A model generated the notes under the pieces. That model was not told the origin of the DNA. It made no database searches and saw nothing but the letters and a program-made list of their open reading frames with translations. Below, piece after piece: positions 8,581-17,469 of a stretch of DNA of 64,000 nucleotides (positions within the stretch are counted from its first letter, which is position 1; every line of letters begins with the position of its first letter). The stretch is from Rhizobium sp. AC27/96 (GTDB lineage Bacteria; Pseudomonadota; Alphaproteobacteria; Rhizobiales; Rhizobiaceae). The stretch spans positions 1 to 64,000 of the forward strand of contig NZ_LXKN01000018.1 in the NCBI RefSeq assembly GCF_001692325.1. The letters run 5' to 3'. A program made the position numbers and the translations under genes.

Positions 8581-9897
8581 ATGCCATCCATTGAAAAACT
8601 GATTGCCGAACGGGTCGAGGCCGCACATGAGCGCATCGTCGCAACGCTGAGCGATCTCGTCTCTTTCCCGTCGATCGTCAAATCCAACCCGAAGGAAGCC
8701 GGGCCCGGCGAGCGCGATTGCCAGCTCTATCTTCAAAAACGTCTCGAAAGCCTCGGCTTTACCACTGATCTGTGGGATCCGGATGGTCCGGCGCTCTATG
8801 CCAAATATGAGGGGCGCCCGGGTGCAAACAAAGGCAGGACCTTCGAGGGAAGGCCGAACCTCGGCGGCGTGCTGAAGGGAACAGGCGGTGGCCGTTCCAT
8901 CATGCTGACCGGTCACATCGATGTCGTGCCGCCCGGCGCGCCCGAGCATTGGACGACCGATCCTTTCGGCCCGGTGCTCAAGGACGGTTTCCTGCATGGA
9001 CGCGGCACCGTCGACATGAAGGGTGGGGTTGCCTGCATGCTCATGGCAGTCGAGATCCTGAAGGAGATGAATATCCCGCTGAAGGGCGACGTGGTCTTCA
9101 CGACGGTGGTCGATGAAGAGATCGGCGGCATGGGTTCTCTTGCCATGGTCGATCGCGGCTTCCGAGCGGATGCGGGCATCATGACGGAGCCGACAGCCAA
9201 CCGCATCGCTCCGCTCTGCCACGGCATTCTGTGGGGCAAGATCATCATCGACGGGATCGGCGGTCATGCCGAGCTGACGCCGAATTCCTGGTACACGAGC
9301 GGCCCGGTAGATGCGGTGCAGCTTTGCCGCCAGATGCTTGACGGCATCGATATCCTCAACCGCCGCTGGATGTTCGACCCGAAGAAGAACCATCCGCTCA
9401 TGGACCTGCCGAACCAGATCATCGTCACCCAGCTCAAGGCCGGCGAGCATCCATCGTCCATGGCAGGCAAGGCCGAGATCATCATCGATGCGCAATATCT
9501 GCCGAGTGAAAAGGACGAGTTCGGCCTTGGCGGTCATGTGAAGCGAGAGATCGAGGAGCATGTCCGCAACATCTGCCAGGCAGATCCCTATCTTCGCCAG
9601 CATCCGGCGCGGGTCGAATGGATCCTCGATGCCGATTGCGCGGAGGTGCCGGCCGATAATCCGTTCGTGCAGCTGCTTCAGGAAGCGGTCGAAACCGCAG
9701 AACTATCGCCCGTACTTTCCGGGTTCGGGGCGCATAGCGATATCGGGCTGCCGACCTCTCTTGGCAATACGCCGACCGTCAATTTCGGACCGGGCGACCC
9801 CGCTCAGGCGCATCAACCGAACGAGCGCGTATCGGTTCGCGACCTCGTCGATTGCACCAAGGCCATCGCACTCGCCGTGCAGAAATGGTGTGCCTGA
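8581..9897 (+). CDS. M20-family deacylase/peptidase (ArgE/DapE-like)
   Basis: A 438-residue zinc amidohydrolase. It shows the M20 landmarks: metal-binding LTGHIDVVPPG, GRGTVDMKGGVACML with bridging Asp, the catalytic glutamate pair in VVDEEIGGMG, the TEPTANRI segment, and a C-terminal metal His in GFGAHSDIG. It most resembles acetylornithine deacetylase/succinyl-diaminopimelate desuccinylase-type enzymes. As last gene of the sugar operon it may deacylate an imported N-acylated compound (inference). The ATG lies two bases after the previous stop. Confidence 0.88.
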   Translation: MPSIEKLIAERVEAAHERIVATLSDLVSFPSIVKSNPKEAGPGERDCQLYLQKRLESLGFTTDLWDPDGPALYAKYEGRPGANKGRTFEGRPNLGGVLKGTGGGRSIMLTGHIDVVPPGAPEHWTTDPFGPVLKDGFLHGRGTVDMKGGVACMLMAVEILKEMNIPLKGDVVFTTVVDEEIGGMGSLAMVDRGFRADAGIMTEPTANRIAPLCHGILWGKIIIDGIGGHAELTPNSWYTSGPVDAVQLCRQMLDGIDILNRRWMFDPKKNHPLMDLPNQIIVTQLKAGEHPSSMAGKAEIIIDAQYLPSEKDEFGLGGHVKREIEEHVRNICQADPYLRQHPARVEWILDADCAEVPADNPFVQLLQEAVETAELSPVLSGFGAHSDIGLPTSLGNTPTVNFGPGDPAQAHQPNERVSVRDLVDCTKAIALAVQKWCA

Positions 9898-9930
9898 CCG
9901 GGCGTCCACGTAATGTGGCCCGGATATTTT
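9898..9930 (+). terminator. Hairpin with T-rich tail after sugar operon
   Basis: Directly after the M20 stop codon an imperfect hairpin (CCGGGC/CCCGG outer arms, CCAC-GTAAT-GTGG inner stem) is followed by ATATTTTG. It fits an intrinsic terminator between the sugar operon and the convergent autotransporter gene. Confidence 0.5.
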
Positions 9931-9982
9931 GATTGATGCAAGTTCCGACGCTGAACACACGGCGTCGGCCTTTCGGCGGCAA

Positions 9983-12900
9983 TCAATAGCGCGCTTGCAA
10001 GAGCAGCCTGAATAGATGCGCTCGGTTTTCAGCACCGAAACTGCCGCTGTAATTCAATGCGAGTGACACCTGTTGGCTAAGGGCAATATCGAAACCGGCA
10101 TCGAGCACCAGTGAGTCCTGATCGACCACCGTGCCGCTTTCGGTGAAAATATCGCCGCCGGCAAAGGCCATGCGGGACGTGATGTCGAGATCACCGAAGG
10201 CGTGCCGCCAGCCAAGGGAGCCGTAGAGCTTGCCGGGCATGCCCGCCAGAGCGATCTCGCGCTCCGCACGAGCACCGAATGTAGCGAAGGTAATGGCAGA
10301 CTGATCGGCGCTTCCGCTCAAGGCCGCTGCCCCTCCGCGCTCAGAGAAAGCATTGGTCCGCACATCGGTGAAGGTGAGGTTTGCAAAAGGCTCGAGGCGA
10401 GTCTCGCCTACGGAGACCTGATAGGCCAACTCGCCAAACACCTGCGCCGTATGCGCATAATAGTCGGCTCCGAGTTCGTCCGAATAACCCGAGAAATTAA
10501 TGTCTCTCAGAGTTGAAACGGATTGCAAGGTGTAGGTGCCGCCGAGCCGAAGCGCCAGGGCGCCCCACTGCCTGCCGGCATAGAGCCCGACATTGTAATT
10601 GTCGGTATCGGCATGGGCCGAGACACCAGACTGGCTGAACCGGCTGCGGCCGTAACCTGCAAGCGCGCCAACGCGCCAGTCCGAGCCATCAAGCATGGTA
10701 TCGAAACCGAACAATATACCGCCTGTATTGCTGCTGCCATTGTCCGAAGACGTCCAACCCCCGTAAGGCGTGCTCCAGAATGTCGCGAGGCCGTTGGCGG
10801 GATCGGAAAGGATGTCATCGATCGCTCGTTCCGATCCCGTCTTCTGGCGCTGGCCGACATCTGTATAGGCAAGGCCTGCATCTCCCGATATTCGTGTCTG
10901 CGCGGTGCTGTTGGCGACACCACCTTGCAGGCCGCGCAGGCGATCGATTGCGGCGTCACGGACAAAGCGGCCATTGTCGAAGGCCGTGCTGGCAAGTGAC
11001 GTGTGAATCTCGCCGGCCAGTTGCTTCAGCGCGGCGGACGCTTCATTGAGGGTCAACACGGCGACGGCATTATAGAGCGTGTTCGACGCCCCCAGGCTTT
11101 CAATACCGTGTGCTGCTGAACGCTGGTTGGCATTTGCCCCGGCGGTGGCAAAGGAAATGCCATTGCGTTCCAGCGTGAGGTCGATCGTGTTGCCGGAATA
11201 GCCAAGAACAGGGGTGACAAAGGCGTAGTTCGATTGAATGGCATCAAAGCTGCCGGAGATGCCATTTCCTGCCGAAATGATCGTATAATTCGTGAAGGCC
11301 TTCAGATCAGCGCCGACCAGCGAAAGCGTTCCGCCTGTCAGGTTGGCGGCCCCGGTAACGTCGATCCGGCTGGAAGTCGTTCCATTCCCTTCGATGAGAA
11401 TGGTGGAGCCGCTTTGCGCGGTAAGATCGCCATCGATGGTCAGCGTGCCGGCGCCGTTGCTGCCAGGTGCTAGCGTCGAACCGGCTCCGACAACCGTCGA
11501 GCCGACGGTACCTGTTCCACCGAGCTGTCCATAGCCGCTCAAGGCAATCGTGCCGCCCAAGGTGCCATCGACAATGAGGCTGCCGCCCGTGATCGTCGTC
11601 AGACCGCTGAAGGCGCTCGAATTGCCGGTCAGCGTAACGTTGCCGGATGCGACATAGAGGGACCCGGTCCCATCGATTGCGGCATTCAAGGATTGGGGAG
11701 CTCCGGCGAAATTGAAAACGAGAGAGCCGTTGCCGCTGCCGAAATGAATGGCATCGACGTCAAGGGTTGCAGCCCCCGTCGCGGTCTGGCCAAGCGCCGA
11801 TCCGACATTGACCGAGGCCGTCGATCCTGTCTGCGCGGCAATTGTCAGGCTCGTGGCGGAAAGCGTGGCGCCGCCACTCACGGTGAGGGCGGCATTGCCG
11901 GCCTGCCCGACGGTGAGCGCATTGTCGACGGAAAGGGTCGATCCTTCGCCGGTCACGGTCACGGCACCGCTGCTTCCCGCGGCGTTGCCGATGATAGCGT
12001 TTGCCGTGCTGACCTTACCCCCGAGAATGACATCCAGGCTGCCGTTTCCGGCATCACCGACGGCAAGCGTGCCCTGATTGCTCCAGCTTGAGCCGGCACC
12101 CGTGACAGTCGCCGAACCGCTTGAGCCGGATGATGTCGCAACGCTGGCGCCCTGGCTCGTCACCGTGCCTGCCGATGAAACCGCAAAGTCTCCCGTTCCT
12201 CCATTCGCGCTGCCGATCTCCAGCTCGCCATTGATATCCCAGTGGCTGCCAGCGCCGCTGACAAGTGCCTGGCCATTGCCGCCCGAGGCAGTGCCGAGCG
12301 AGGCGTTTCCAGTGGAAGCGGTGGCCCCGGACAGGACTTTCAGCGATCCGGAGCCGGCCACGCCATCTTCAAAGTCGCCGTTGATATCGAAATGGCTGTT
12401 GCTTCCAACGACGACCACGCTGCCACTCGATGAGCTCTCCTTGCCGAGCGTTGCCGTAGCAGCGCTGACGCTTGCCTCTCCCGACACGGTCAGCGATCCG
12501 TCACCCTGATTGCCGATGCCGAGATCCGCATTGATATCCCAATGCGAGCCGGCGCCATCGACAGTCACCGCCCCGATCGAATTCTTGCCGTCGGCAATGA
12601 CAGCCGACGTGCTTTTGACTTCCCCACCGGTGCTGATATCAAGCCTGCCGTTGGCGCCGGAACTATCGGCGTCGGTATGATCGCCGCCGACCAGCAGTGC
12701 GCCGGTATCCCAAAGCGAATCGGAGCCACCAACCGTGACGGCGCCGCTCGCGAAGCGCCCGATGACGGCGGAGGCACTTAGAACCGTTGCTCCGGAATAA
12801 ACCGAGAGAGCACCATCGCCACTTGATCCCACGGTCAAGATGCCACTCGTGGTCCATTGCGAGCCGAGACCCGAGACAGTCAGGGAGCTGGTGCCGTTGC

Positions 12901-13684
12901 TGCTCCCAAGGCCGATCGTGGCATTGTCGTTCGAAACGGTTGCACCGGTGGATATGGCCATCGTTCCGGTGCCGTTGCCTCCGACGATCAGATCGCCATT
13001 GATCAGCCAGCTGGTACCGGAGCCGGAAATCGAGGCGTTGCCAGTGCTGCCCGCGCCATAGCCGAGTGTCGCATCGCCGGTGCTGGCGGTTGCGCCCGAT
13101 GTCACATCAAAAGAGCCTTGCCCGTTATAGCCGATGAACAGGGGCTGACCGCCGGAGAGCGTGAAGGTCGATTGGCCGTTCACGGCGATGCTGCCGACAC
13201 TGCCGGCTGCGTTGCCGATATAGGCAGCTCCATCGCCCAGATACTGCGCTCCGGCGCTGATCGTAAATGTTGCCGCTCCCTGATCGCCTACGACAAGTGT
13301 ACCGTCATTTTGCCAGCTGGCACCGGCACCCGTCAGGTCAAGGAGACCGGTAGCGCCGGCGTGGGAGCCCAAGGCGGCCGACGATGTATGTAGGGTGGCG
13401 AAAATCGTCAGGGCGCCGTCGCTGTCAAGGCCGACCGTCAGGTCGCTCGCGGAAACCGAGCTGCCACCCAGGACTTCGGCGGGAAGATTGCCGCCGTCGA
13501 TCACCACGGAGGTAACGGAGCTCGGGACCGATGCTGTCGACCAGTTGCCGGCGTTGCTCCAGTCGCTATCGACGGCACCCGTCCACGACAACGACGCCGC
13601 GCCGGCTGCTACCGGCGTCATGCAGGCCGAAATCGGCACGAGAAAGGTCGAGATGCGCAAGATGGCGCGAGCCGCAGCCAACAT
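9983..13684 (-). CDS. Type Va autotransporter with repetitive passenger
   Basis: A 1233-residue outer-membrane autotransporter. Residues 1-29 are a signal peptide (ILRISTFLVPISACMTPVAAGA). About residues 50-620 are tandem glycine/serine/threonine-rich beta-helix repeats, and a single-stranded beta-helix stem follows to about 870. The C-terminal 280 residues form the beta-barrel translocator (starting ATFWSTPYGGWTSSDNG, with alternating aromatic strands), ending in the strand LFRLLLQARY with a terminal tyrosine instead of the usual phenylalanine. It probably displays or secretes an adhesin-like passenger. No protease motif is visible. AGGAAG precedes the ATG. Confidence 0.88.
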   Translation of the reverse strand: MLAAARAILRISTFLVPISACMTPVAAGAASLSWTGAVDSDWSNAGNWSTASVPSSVTSVVIDGGNLPAEVLGGSSVSASDLTVGLDSDGALTIFATLHTSSAALGSHAGATGLLDLTGAGASWQNDGTLVVGDQGAATFTISAGAQYLGDGAAYIGNAAGSVGSIAVNGQSTFTLSGGQPLFIGYNGQGSFDVTSGATASTGDATLGYGAGSTGNASISGSGTSWLINGDLIVGGNGTGTMAISTGATVSNDNATIGLGSSNGTSSLTVSGLGSQWTTSGILTVGSSGDGALSVYSGATVLSASAVIGRFASGAVTVGGSDSLWDTGALLVGGDHTDADSSGANGRLDISTGGEVKSTSAVIADGKNSIGAVTVDGAGSHWDINADLGIGNQGDGSLTVSGEASVSAATATLGKESSSSGSVVVVGSNSHFDINGDFEDGVAGSGSLKVLSGATASTGNASLGTASGGNGQALVSGAGSHWDINGELEIGSANGGTGDFAVSSAGTVTSQGASVATSSGSSGSATVTGAGSSWSNQGTLAVGDAGNGSLDVILGGKVSTANAIIGNAAGSSGAVTVTGEGSTLSVDNALTVGQAGNAALTVSGGATLSATSLTIAAQTGSTASVNVGSALGQTATGAATLDVDAIHFGSGNGSLVFNFAGAPQSLNAAIDGTGSLYVASGNVTLTGNSSAFSGLTTITGGSLIVDGTLGGTIALSGYGQLGGTGTVGSTVVGAGSTLAPGSNGAGTLTIDGDLTAQSGSTILIEGNGTTSSRIDVTGAANLTGGTLSLVGADLKAFTNYTIISAGNGISGSFDAIQSNYAFVTPVLGYSGNTIDLTLERNGISFATAGANANQRSAAHGIESLGASNTLYNAVAVLTLNEASAALKQLAGEIHTSLASTAFDNGRFVRDAAIDRLRGLQGGVANSTAQTRISGDAGLAYTDVGQRQKTGSERAIDDILSDPANGLATFWSTPYGGWTSSDNGSSNTGGILFGFDTMLDGSDWRVGALAGYGRSRFSQSGVSAHADTDNYNVGLYAGRQWGALALRLGGTYTLQSVSTLRDINFSGYSDELGADYYAHTAQVFGELAYQVSVGETRLEPFANLTFTDVRTNAFSERGGAAALSGSADQSAITFATFGARAEREIALAGMPGKLYGSLGWRHAFGDLDITSRMAFAGGDIFTESGTVVDQDSLVLDAGFDIALSQQVSLALNYSGSFGAENRAHLFRLLLQARY
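11880..13540 (-). repeat. Tandem passenger repeats within autotransporter
   Basis: About ten to eleven diverged repeats of roughly 48 residues. Each has a tryptophan or phenylalanine turn (SHWDINGDL), a glycine loop (VGNQGDGSLTVSGGA) and an alanine/leucine strand (VSAATATLG). The limits are approximate. The units are similar but not identical, which suggests older duplications and beta-helix coils. Confidence 0.65.
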
Positions 13685-13999
13685 TGAAAATGCTTCCTAC
13701 AACGTGATGTTGCACATCTGTAGAAACGACATTTATGGTTAACGTTCTGTAAATCCGGCGCCAAAATTGATCGCTTAGGTCCGCGAAGCCTCTGGAAATT
13801 CATTCCGCCCGCGCAAGGGAAACCGTCGCTTTCCGCGACCGGAGCATTCAGCCGGTCAATCAATTCTCGTCGGGCGACCGCGCCTCTCCTACATGCCGAT
13901 ACAATTCGGGCCGTTCCCGAAACATGCGGGATACGTCGACCTTTCAAGGTCCCTTCGTCAACGGGTGCCGCAGGTGCGGCACGAAACAAGGAGTATCTC
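13685..13999. other. Divergent promoter region, autotransporter / epoxide hydrolase
   Basis: No gene is supported here. It holds the two divergent promoters. A perfect inverted repeat GTGCCGC-AGGT-GCGGCAC lies at 13965-13982 in the leader of the epoxide-hydrolase gene, just before its AAGGAG site, and could be an operator or a translational hairpin. I see no clear Ada-box-like element in this spacer. Confidence 0.45.
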
Positions 14000-15334
14000 A
14001 TGTCAAAGATCGAAGGGGTTTCCAGCCGAAATCGTCTCACCGCGCGGGTGGTCTCATTCGCCGTCGGTTCTATTATGCTCGTGCCTGTCGGATATCTGAC
14101 GCCGGCCAACGCGGCCGACGCCATTCAGACGGCCGTTGTAAAGGCGAGTTCGGATGAAAGCATAAGGCCGTTCCCGATCCATGTTCCGCAGGCGCAACTG
14201 GACGACCTGCGCAAGCGTATCGCGGATACGCGCTGGCCGGACAAGGAAACAGTCGGCGATTCCTCGCAGGGCATTCAACTGGCAAAGGTCCAGGATCTCG
14301 TGCGGTATTGGGGCACGGATTACGACTGGCGCAAGGCTGAAGCGCAACTCAATGCCTTGCCGGAATTCGTCACAACGATCGATGGTTTGGACATCCAGTT
14401 CATCCATGTTCGCTCCCGTCATCCCAACGCGCTTCCGGTCATTCTGACCCATGGCTGGCCGGGCTCGACGTTCGAATTCATCAAGACCATCGGCCCATTG
14501 ACCGATCCCACCGCTTATGGCGGGCGTGCGGAGGATGCATTCGATGTCGTTATTCCTTCGATCCCCGGTTATGGATTTTCCGGAAAGCCCGCCGAACTCG
14601 GCTGGGGGCCTGACCGAACGGCGCGGGCATGGGATGTGTTGATGAAGCGGCTGGGATATGACCACTACGTCTCCCAGGGCGGCGACCATGGCTCGGTCAT
14701 ATCGGATGCTCTGGCTCGCCAGGCGCCGAAGGGCTTGCTCGGCATCCACCTCAACATGCCCGCAACCATTCCGGGCGACCTGGTGAAGCCCATTAACAGC
14801 GGTGATTCGGTCCCGGCAGGCCTTTCGAAGCCGGAGGCAGAGGCGTTCCACTCGCTCAGCACTTTCTTCGGGCGAAACGCCGCCTATGGCGCCATGATGG
14901 TTACGCGGCCGCAAACTATCGGTTATTCGCTTTCCGATTCACCCTCCGGTCTGGCGGCATGGATGTATGAAAAGTTCGCCCAATGGAGTGACAGCGGCGG
15001 CGTACCGGAGCGTGTTTTTTCCCGCGACGAAATGCTGAATGACATTACCCTGTACTGGCTCACGAATACGGGCGCATCGTCGTCCCGCTTCTATTGGGAA
15101 AACAACAACAACAACTTCAGCGCCGAGGCTCAGAAGACCAGGGACATCAAGATCCCCGTGGCCATCTCGGTCTTCCCTCAGGAAATCTATCGCGCCCCGG
15201 AGAGCTGGAGCAAGAAGGCCTACCCAACGCTCTACTACTACCACCAGGTCGACAAGGGCGGTCACTTTGCGGCATGGGAACAGCCTCAGCTGTTCGCCGA
15301 GGAGTTGCGCGCAGCCTTCAAGCCCTTGCGTTGA
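14000..15334 (+). CDS. Secreted epoxide hydrolase (EHN domain, alpha/beta hydrolase)
   Basis: A 444-residue protein with an N-terminal signal sequence ending near PANAADAIQ, which follows an Arg-containing stretch. Residues about 53-160 are the epoxide-hydrolase N-terminal (EHN) domain (IRPFPIHVPQAQLDDLRKRI, TRWPD). The alpha/beta-hydrolase core has oxyanion motif HGWPGS, nucleophile Asp in QGGDHGS, and a late catalytic His in GGHFAAWEQP. It opens epoxides to diols. It sits just before the alkylation-repair genes, and epoxides are DNA alkylators, so protection against alkylating epoxides is a reasonable inference. AAGGAG lies six bases before the ATG. Confidence 0.88.
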   Translation: MSKIEGVSSRNRLTARVVSFAVGSIMLVPVGYLTPANAADAIQTAVVKASSDESIRPFPIHVPQAQLDDLRKRIADTRWPDKETVGDSSQGIQLAKVQDLVRYWGTDYDWRKAEAQLNALPEFVTTIDGLDIQFIHVRSRHPNALPVILTHGWPGSTFEFIKTIGPLTDPTAYGGRAEDAFDVVIPSIPGYGFSGKPAELGWGPDRTARAWDVLMKRLGYDHYVSQGGDHGSVISDALARQAPKGLLGIHLNMPATIPGDLVKPINSGDSVPAGLSKPEAEAFHSLSTFFGRNAAYGAMMVTRPQTIGYSLSDSPSGLAAWMYEKFAQWSDSGGVPERVFSRDEMLNDITLYWLTNTGASSSRFYWENNNNNFSAEAQKTRDIKIPVAISVFPQEIYRAPESWSKKAYPTLYYYHQVDKGGHFAAWEQPQLFAEELRAAFKPLR

Positions 15335-15407
15335 ACGCATGGAGAGAATGCGGCCCCTTACCAGGAGCCGCAAACCTGCAGGGATGCTCATGGTGTGGCT
15401 CTCGAAA

Positions 15408-15442
15408 CAAAAGGGCGCCGTCCTTGAGGACCACCCCTTTTG
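15408..15442 (+). terminator. Nested hairpin after epoxide hydrolase
   Basis: CAAAAGG...CCTTTTG arms enclose an inner GTCCT-TG-AGGAC stem, about 70 bases after the hydrolase stop. The T-rich descending arm suits a terminator that separates this gene from the alkylation set. Confidence 0.5.
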
Positions 15443-15473
15443 ACGACAGCAGTCGCATCTCGAGACCCGGTTT

Positions 15474-15502
15474 CCAGTTCGAAGGTAAGAACCGGAGTTT
15501 GG
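15474..15502 (+). promoter_or_regulatory. Degenerate Ada-box-like element
   Basis: TTCGAAGGTAAGAACCGGAG aligned to the three stronger copies matches about three quarters of positions, with the 3' part CGGAGTTTGG exact. It lies 82 bases before the SnoaL-like start codon, a position comparable to the other copies. Confidence 0.5.
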
Positions 15503-15583
15503 TGGTTTTCTCGCTCCAATACCTCTCATCCAGGCCATCGAGTGGTTTCGATGGTAGCTCGAAGCGAGAAGAGGATTATTTCC

Positions 15584-16033
15584 ATGAGCAAGGAAGAAGA
15601 CAACAAGGCCGTCGTCGTGCGCTGGTTCACCGAATTCTGGGGCAAGGACGCCAATCTTGCCGTTATCGATGAGATCGCGGCACCCGATATGCTCCTGCAG
15701 TATTCGCTGCACGAGCCCCGTCGCGGCCGCGCGGACATCAAGTCGTTCATGACCGACTTCCGCGCCGCGTTCCCCGACCTCAACTTCTGGGGCACTGCCG
15801 ATCTGATCGCCGAAGGTGATTATGTCGTCGGCCAATGGGAAGGTGGAGGCACGCATACGGGCCCGGCATTCGACGATTTTCTCCTCGGTGGCCTGCCTGC
15901 CGCAACCGGCCGCAGGATGCACTTCACCGGCAAGACGGTCCTGAAGGTCGTCAATGGTTTGATCGTCGAAGAGAATGGCCTGGACGACGGGCTGACGGCG
16001 ATGATGCAGCTCGGGCTCATAAACAAGGACTGA
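15584..16033 (+). CDS. SnoaL-like / ester cyclase family protein
   Basis: A 149-residue cytoplasmic protein of the NTF2-like SnoaL fold (VVVRWFTEFWGKDANLAVIDEI, ADIKSFMTDFRAAFPDLNFW, GDYVVGQWEGGGTHTG, KTVLKVVNGLIVEENGLDD). The family includes polyketide cyclases and many small-molecule-binding proteins without known reactions. The start is the ATG at 15584; an earlier in-frame ATG at 15440 would run through the Ada-box-like element. Context suggests a role in the alkylation or electrophile response, which is inference. Confidence 0.8.
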   Translation: MSKEEDNKAVVVRWFTEFWGKDANLAVIDEIAAPDMLLQYSLHEPRRGRADIKSFMTDFRAAFPDLNFWGTADLIAEGDYVVGQWEGGGTHTGPAFDDFLLGGLPAATGRRMHFTGKTVLKVVNGLIVEENGLDDGLTAMMQLGLINKD

Positions 16034-16086
16034 TCGAACAGGAGATAGTCCGCCTGGAACGATGGGCTTTTCTCCGAATGAAGAAT

Positions 16087-16126
16087 TGAGGCTCGCGCCA
16101 ACCCAGGTGCGAGCCTCATTTGCTTT
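16087..16126 (+). terminator. Intrinsic terminator after SnoaL-like gene
   Basis: TGAGGCTCGC and GCGAGCCTCA form a perfect 10-bp stem with a 12-base loop, followed by TTTGCTTT. It separates the SnoaL-like gene from ada, so each has its own promoter. Confidence 0.85.
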
Positions 16127-16170
16127 CTGGTCCTTTTCAGTCTTTGCGCAGGAATCGGGTGGGTATCATT

Positions 16171-16200
16171 CCGATTTGAGAGCAAGGATCGGAGTGTGAC
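16171..16200 (+). promoter_or_regulatory. Ada-box-like element upstream of ada
   Basis: CGATTTGAGAGCAAGGATCGGAGTGTG lies about 45 bases before the ada start. It contains GAT-N6-GCAA, one base from the AAT-N6-GCAA pattern (A box/B box) known for methylated Ada of E. coli. This position suits positive autoregulation by Ada. Confidence 0.75.
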
Positions 16201-16244
16201 GAGCGCAGATCGGACGCAAGATCGAGCCGGAACAACCAGAGAAG

Positions 16245-17348
16245 ATGGCAATGACGAACAGGACACAGCCTCAGCCGGCACTTCGTACTTCATTCTGTTC
16301 CATCGTGGATGATCCGCGCTGGGCGCGGGTTGTCGCACGCGATAAATCCGCCGATGGCCAGCTCTGGTATTCTGTCTCGACCACAGGCATTTATTGCCGG
16401 CCCTCATGCCCGTCGCGCACGGCAAATCCGAAAAACGTCTCGCTGCACGACACGATCGAGAGCGCACGCGCGACGGGGTTCCGACCCTGCAAGCGGTGCA
16501 ATCCGGAAGGTCTCTCTCTTGAGAGCGAGAATGCGGCTCTTGTGGCAAAGGCATGCCGCATCATCGAGGAGAGCGAGGAAGAGCGGTCGCTGGATGATCT
16601 GGCGGCGGCGGTCGATTGCAGCGCGAGCTATTTCCATCGTATTTTCAAGGCTTCGACGGGACTGACGCCAAAAGCCTACGCCGCTGCCGATCGCGCCAAA
16701 AAGGTCCGCGAGGGTCTGGAAACCGGCACCGGCGTCACCGAAGCGATCTATGATGCGGGGTTCAATTCGAGCGGCCGTTTCTACGAGAAATCGACCGGCA
16801 TGCTCGGCATGACTCCAACGCAATATCGTACCGGCGGAGCAAACGAAGACATCAAGTTTGCGGTTGGCCAGACCTATCTGGGCGCGATCCTCGTTGCCTC
16901 GAGCGCGAAGGGCGTCGCCTCGATCCTGCTCGGCGACGATCCGGATGAGCTGGTCCGCAATCTTCAGGACCGCTTCCCGAAAGCCCGCCTGATCGGCATG
17001 GATCGGGAATATGAGGCACTGATCGCTCGCATCGTCGGCTTCGTCGAGAATCCCGGCATCGGGCTTGATTTGCCATTGGACGTTCGCGGCACGGCATTCC
17101 AGCGCCGCGTCTGGCAAGCGTTGCAGGAAATCCCGGTGGGCGAGCGTGTGTCCTATTCCGATATCGCTCGTCGCATCGGATCTCCGACCGCGACGAGGGC
17201 GGTGGCCGGTGCGTGCGCGGCAAACAATATCGCCGTCTCCATTCCCTGCCATCGTGTGGTGCGCAACGACGGCGCGCTTTCCGGCTACGCATGGGGCGTC
17301 GACCGCAAGCGGGCGCTGCTCGATCGCGAGGCGGCGCAGACTGTTTGA
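16245..17348 (+). CDS. ada: Ada: methyl-phosphotriester / O6-alkylguanine methyltransferase and activator
   Basis: A 367-residue bifunctional repair protein and activator. The N-terminal zinc domain has Cys51, Cys55, Cys82 and Cys85, with exactly the spacing of E. coli Ada Cys38/42/69/72; Cys51 should accept methyl groups from phosphotriesters. An AraC-type helix-turn-helix follows (about 105-195). The C-terminal MGMT domain holds the acceptor PCHRV (Cys335). All reactive residues are present, so it should repair DNA and activate the Ada regulon. A second ATG at 16251 has better spacing to AGAGAAG and is an alternative start. Flanked by its own box and a terminator. Confidence 0.95.
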   Translation: MAMTNRTQPQPALRTSFCSIVDDPRWARVVARDKSADGQLWYSVSTTGIYCRPSCPSRTANPKNVSLHDTIESARATGFRPCKRCNPEGLSLESENAALVAKACRIIEESEEERSLDDLAAAVDCSASYFHRIFKASTGLTPKAYAAADRAKKVREGLETGTGVTEAIYDAGFNSSGRFYEKSTGMLGMTPTQYRTGGANEDIKFAVGQTYLGAILVASSAKGVASILLGDDPDELVRNLQDRFPKARLIGMDREYEALIARIVGFVENPGIGLDLPLDVRGTAFQRRVWQALQEIPVGERVSYSDIARRIGSPTATRAVAGACAANNIAVSIPCHRVVRNDGALSGYAWGVDRKRALLDREAAQTV

Positions 17349-17392
17349 ACCCCATATTGTGTCCTGAGCTTCATGCATCCGCCGCGTGATTG

Positions 17393-17422
17393 TCGATTTG
17401 AAAGCAAGAATCGGAGTGCAGG
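17393..17422 (+). promoter_or_regulatory. Ada-box-like element upstream of EamA gene
   Basis: TCGATTTGAAAGCAAGAATC continuing into GGAGTGCAGG. It is nearly identical to the copies at 16171 and 18783 and lies 48 bases before the EamA start. The repetition in front of three genes at similar distance is the main evidence that it is regulatory. Confidence 0.75.
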
Positions 17423-17469
17423 CTGCATGCTGGCGTCGCACGGTGCAGCGAAACTCAAGGAGCCGCGCC

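Noticed and set aside
11880..13540. Possible CRISPR-like or DNA satellite repeat
   Set aside because: The repeats follow protein periodicity inside one open gene, vary in sequence, and have no constant-length spacers.
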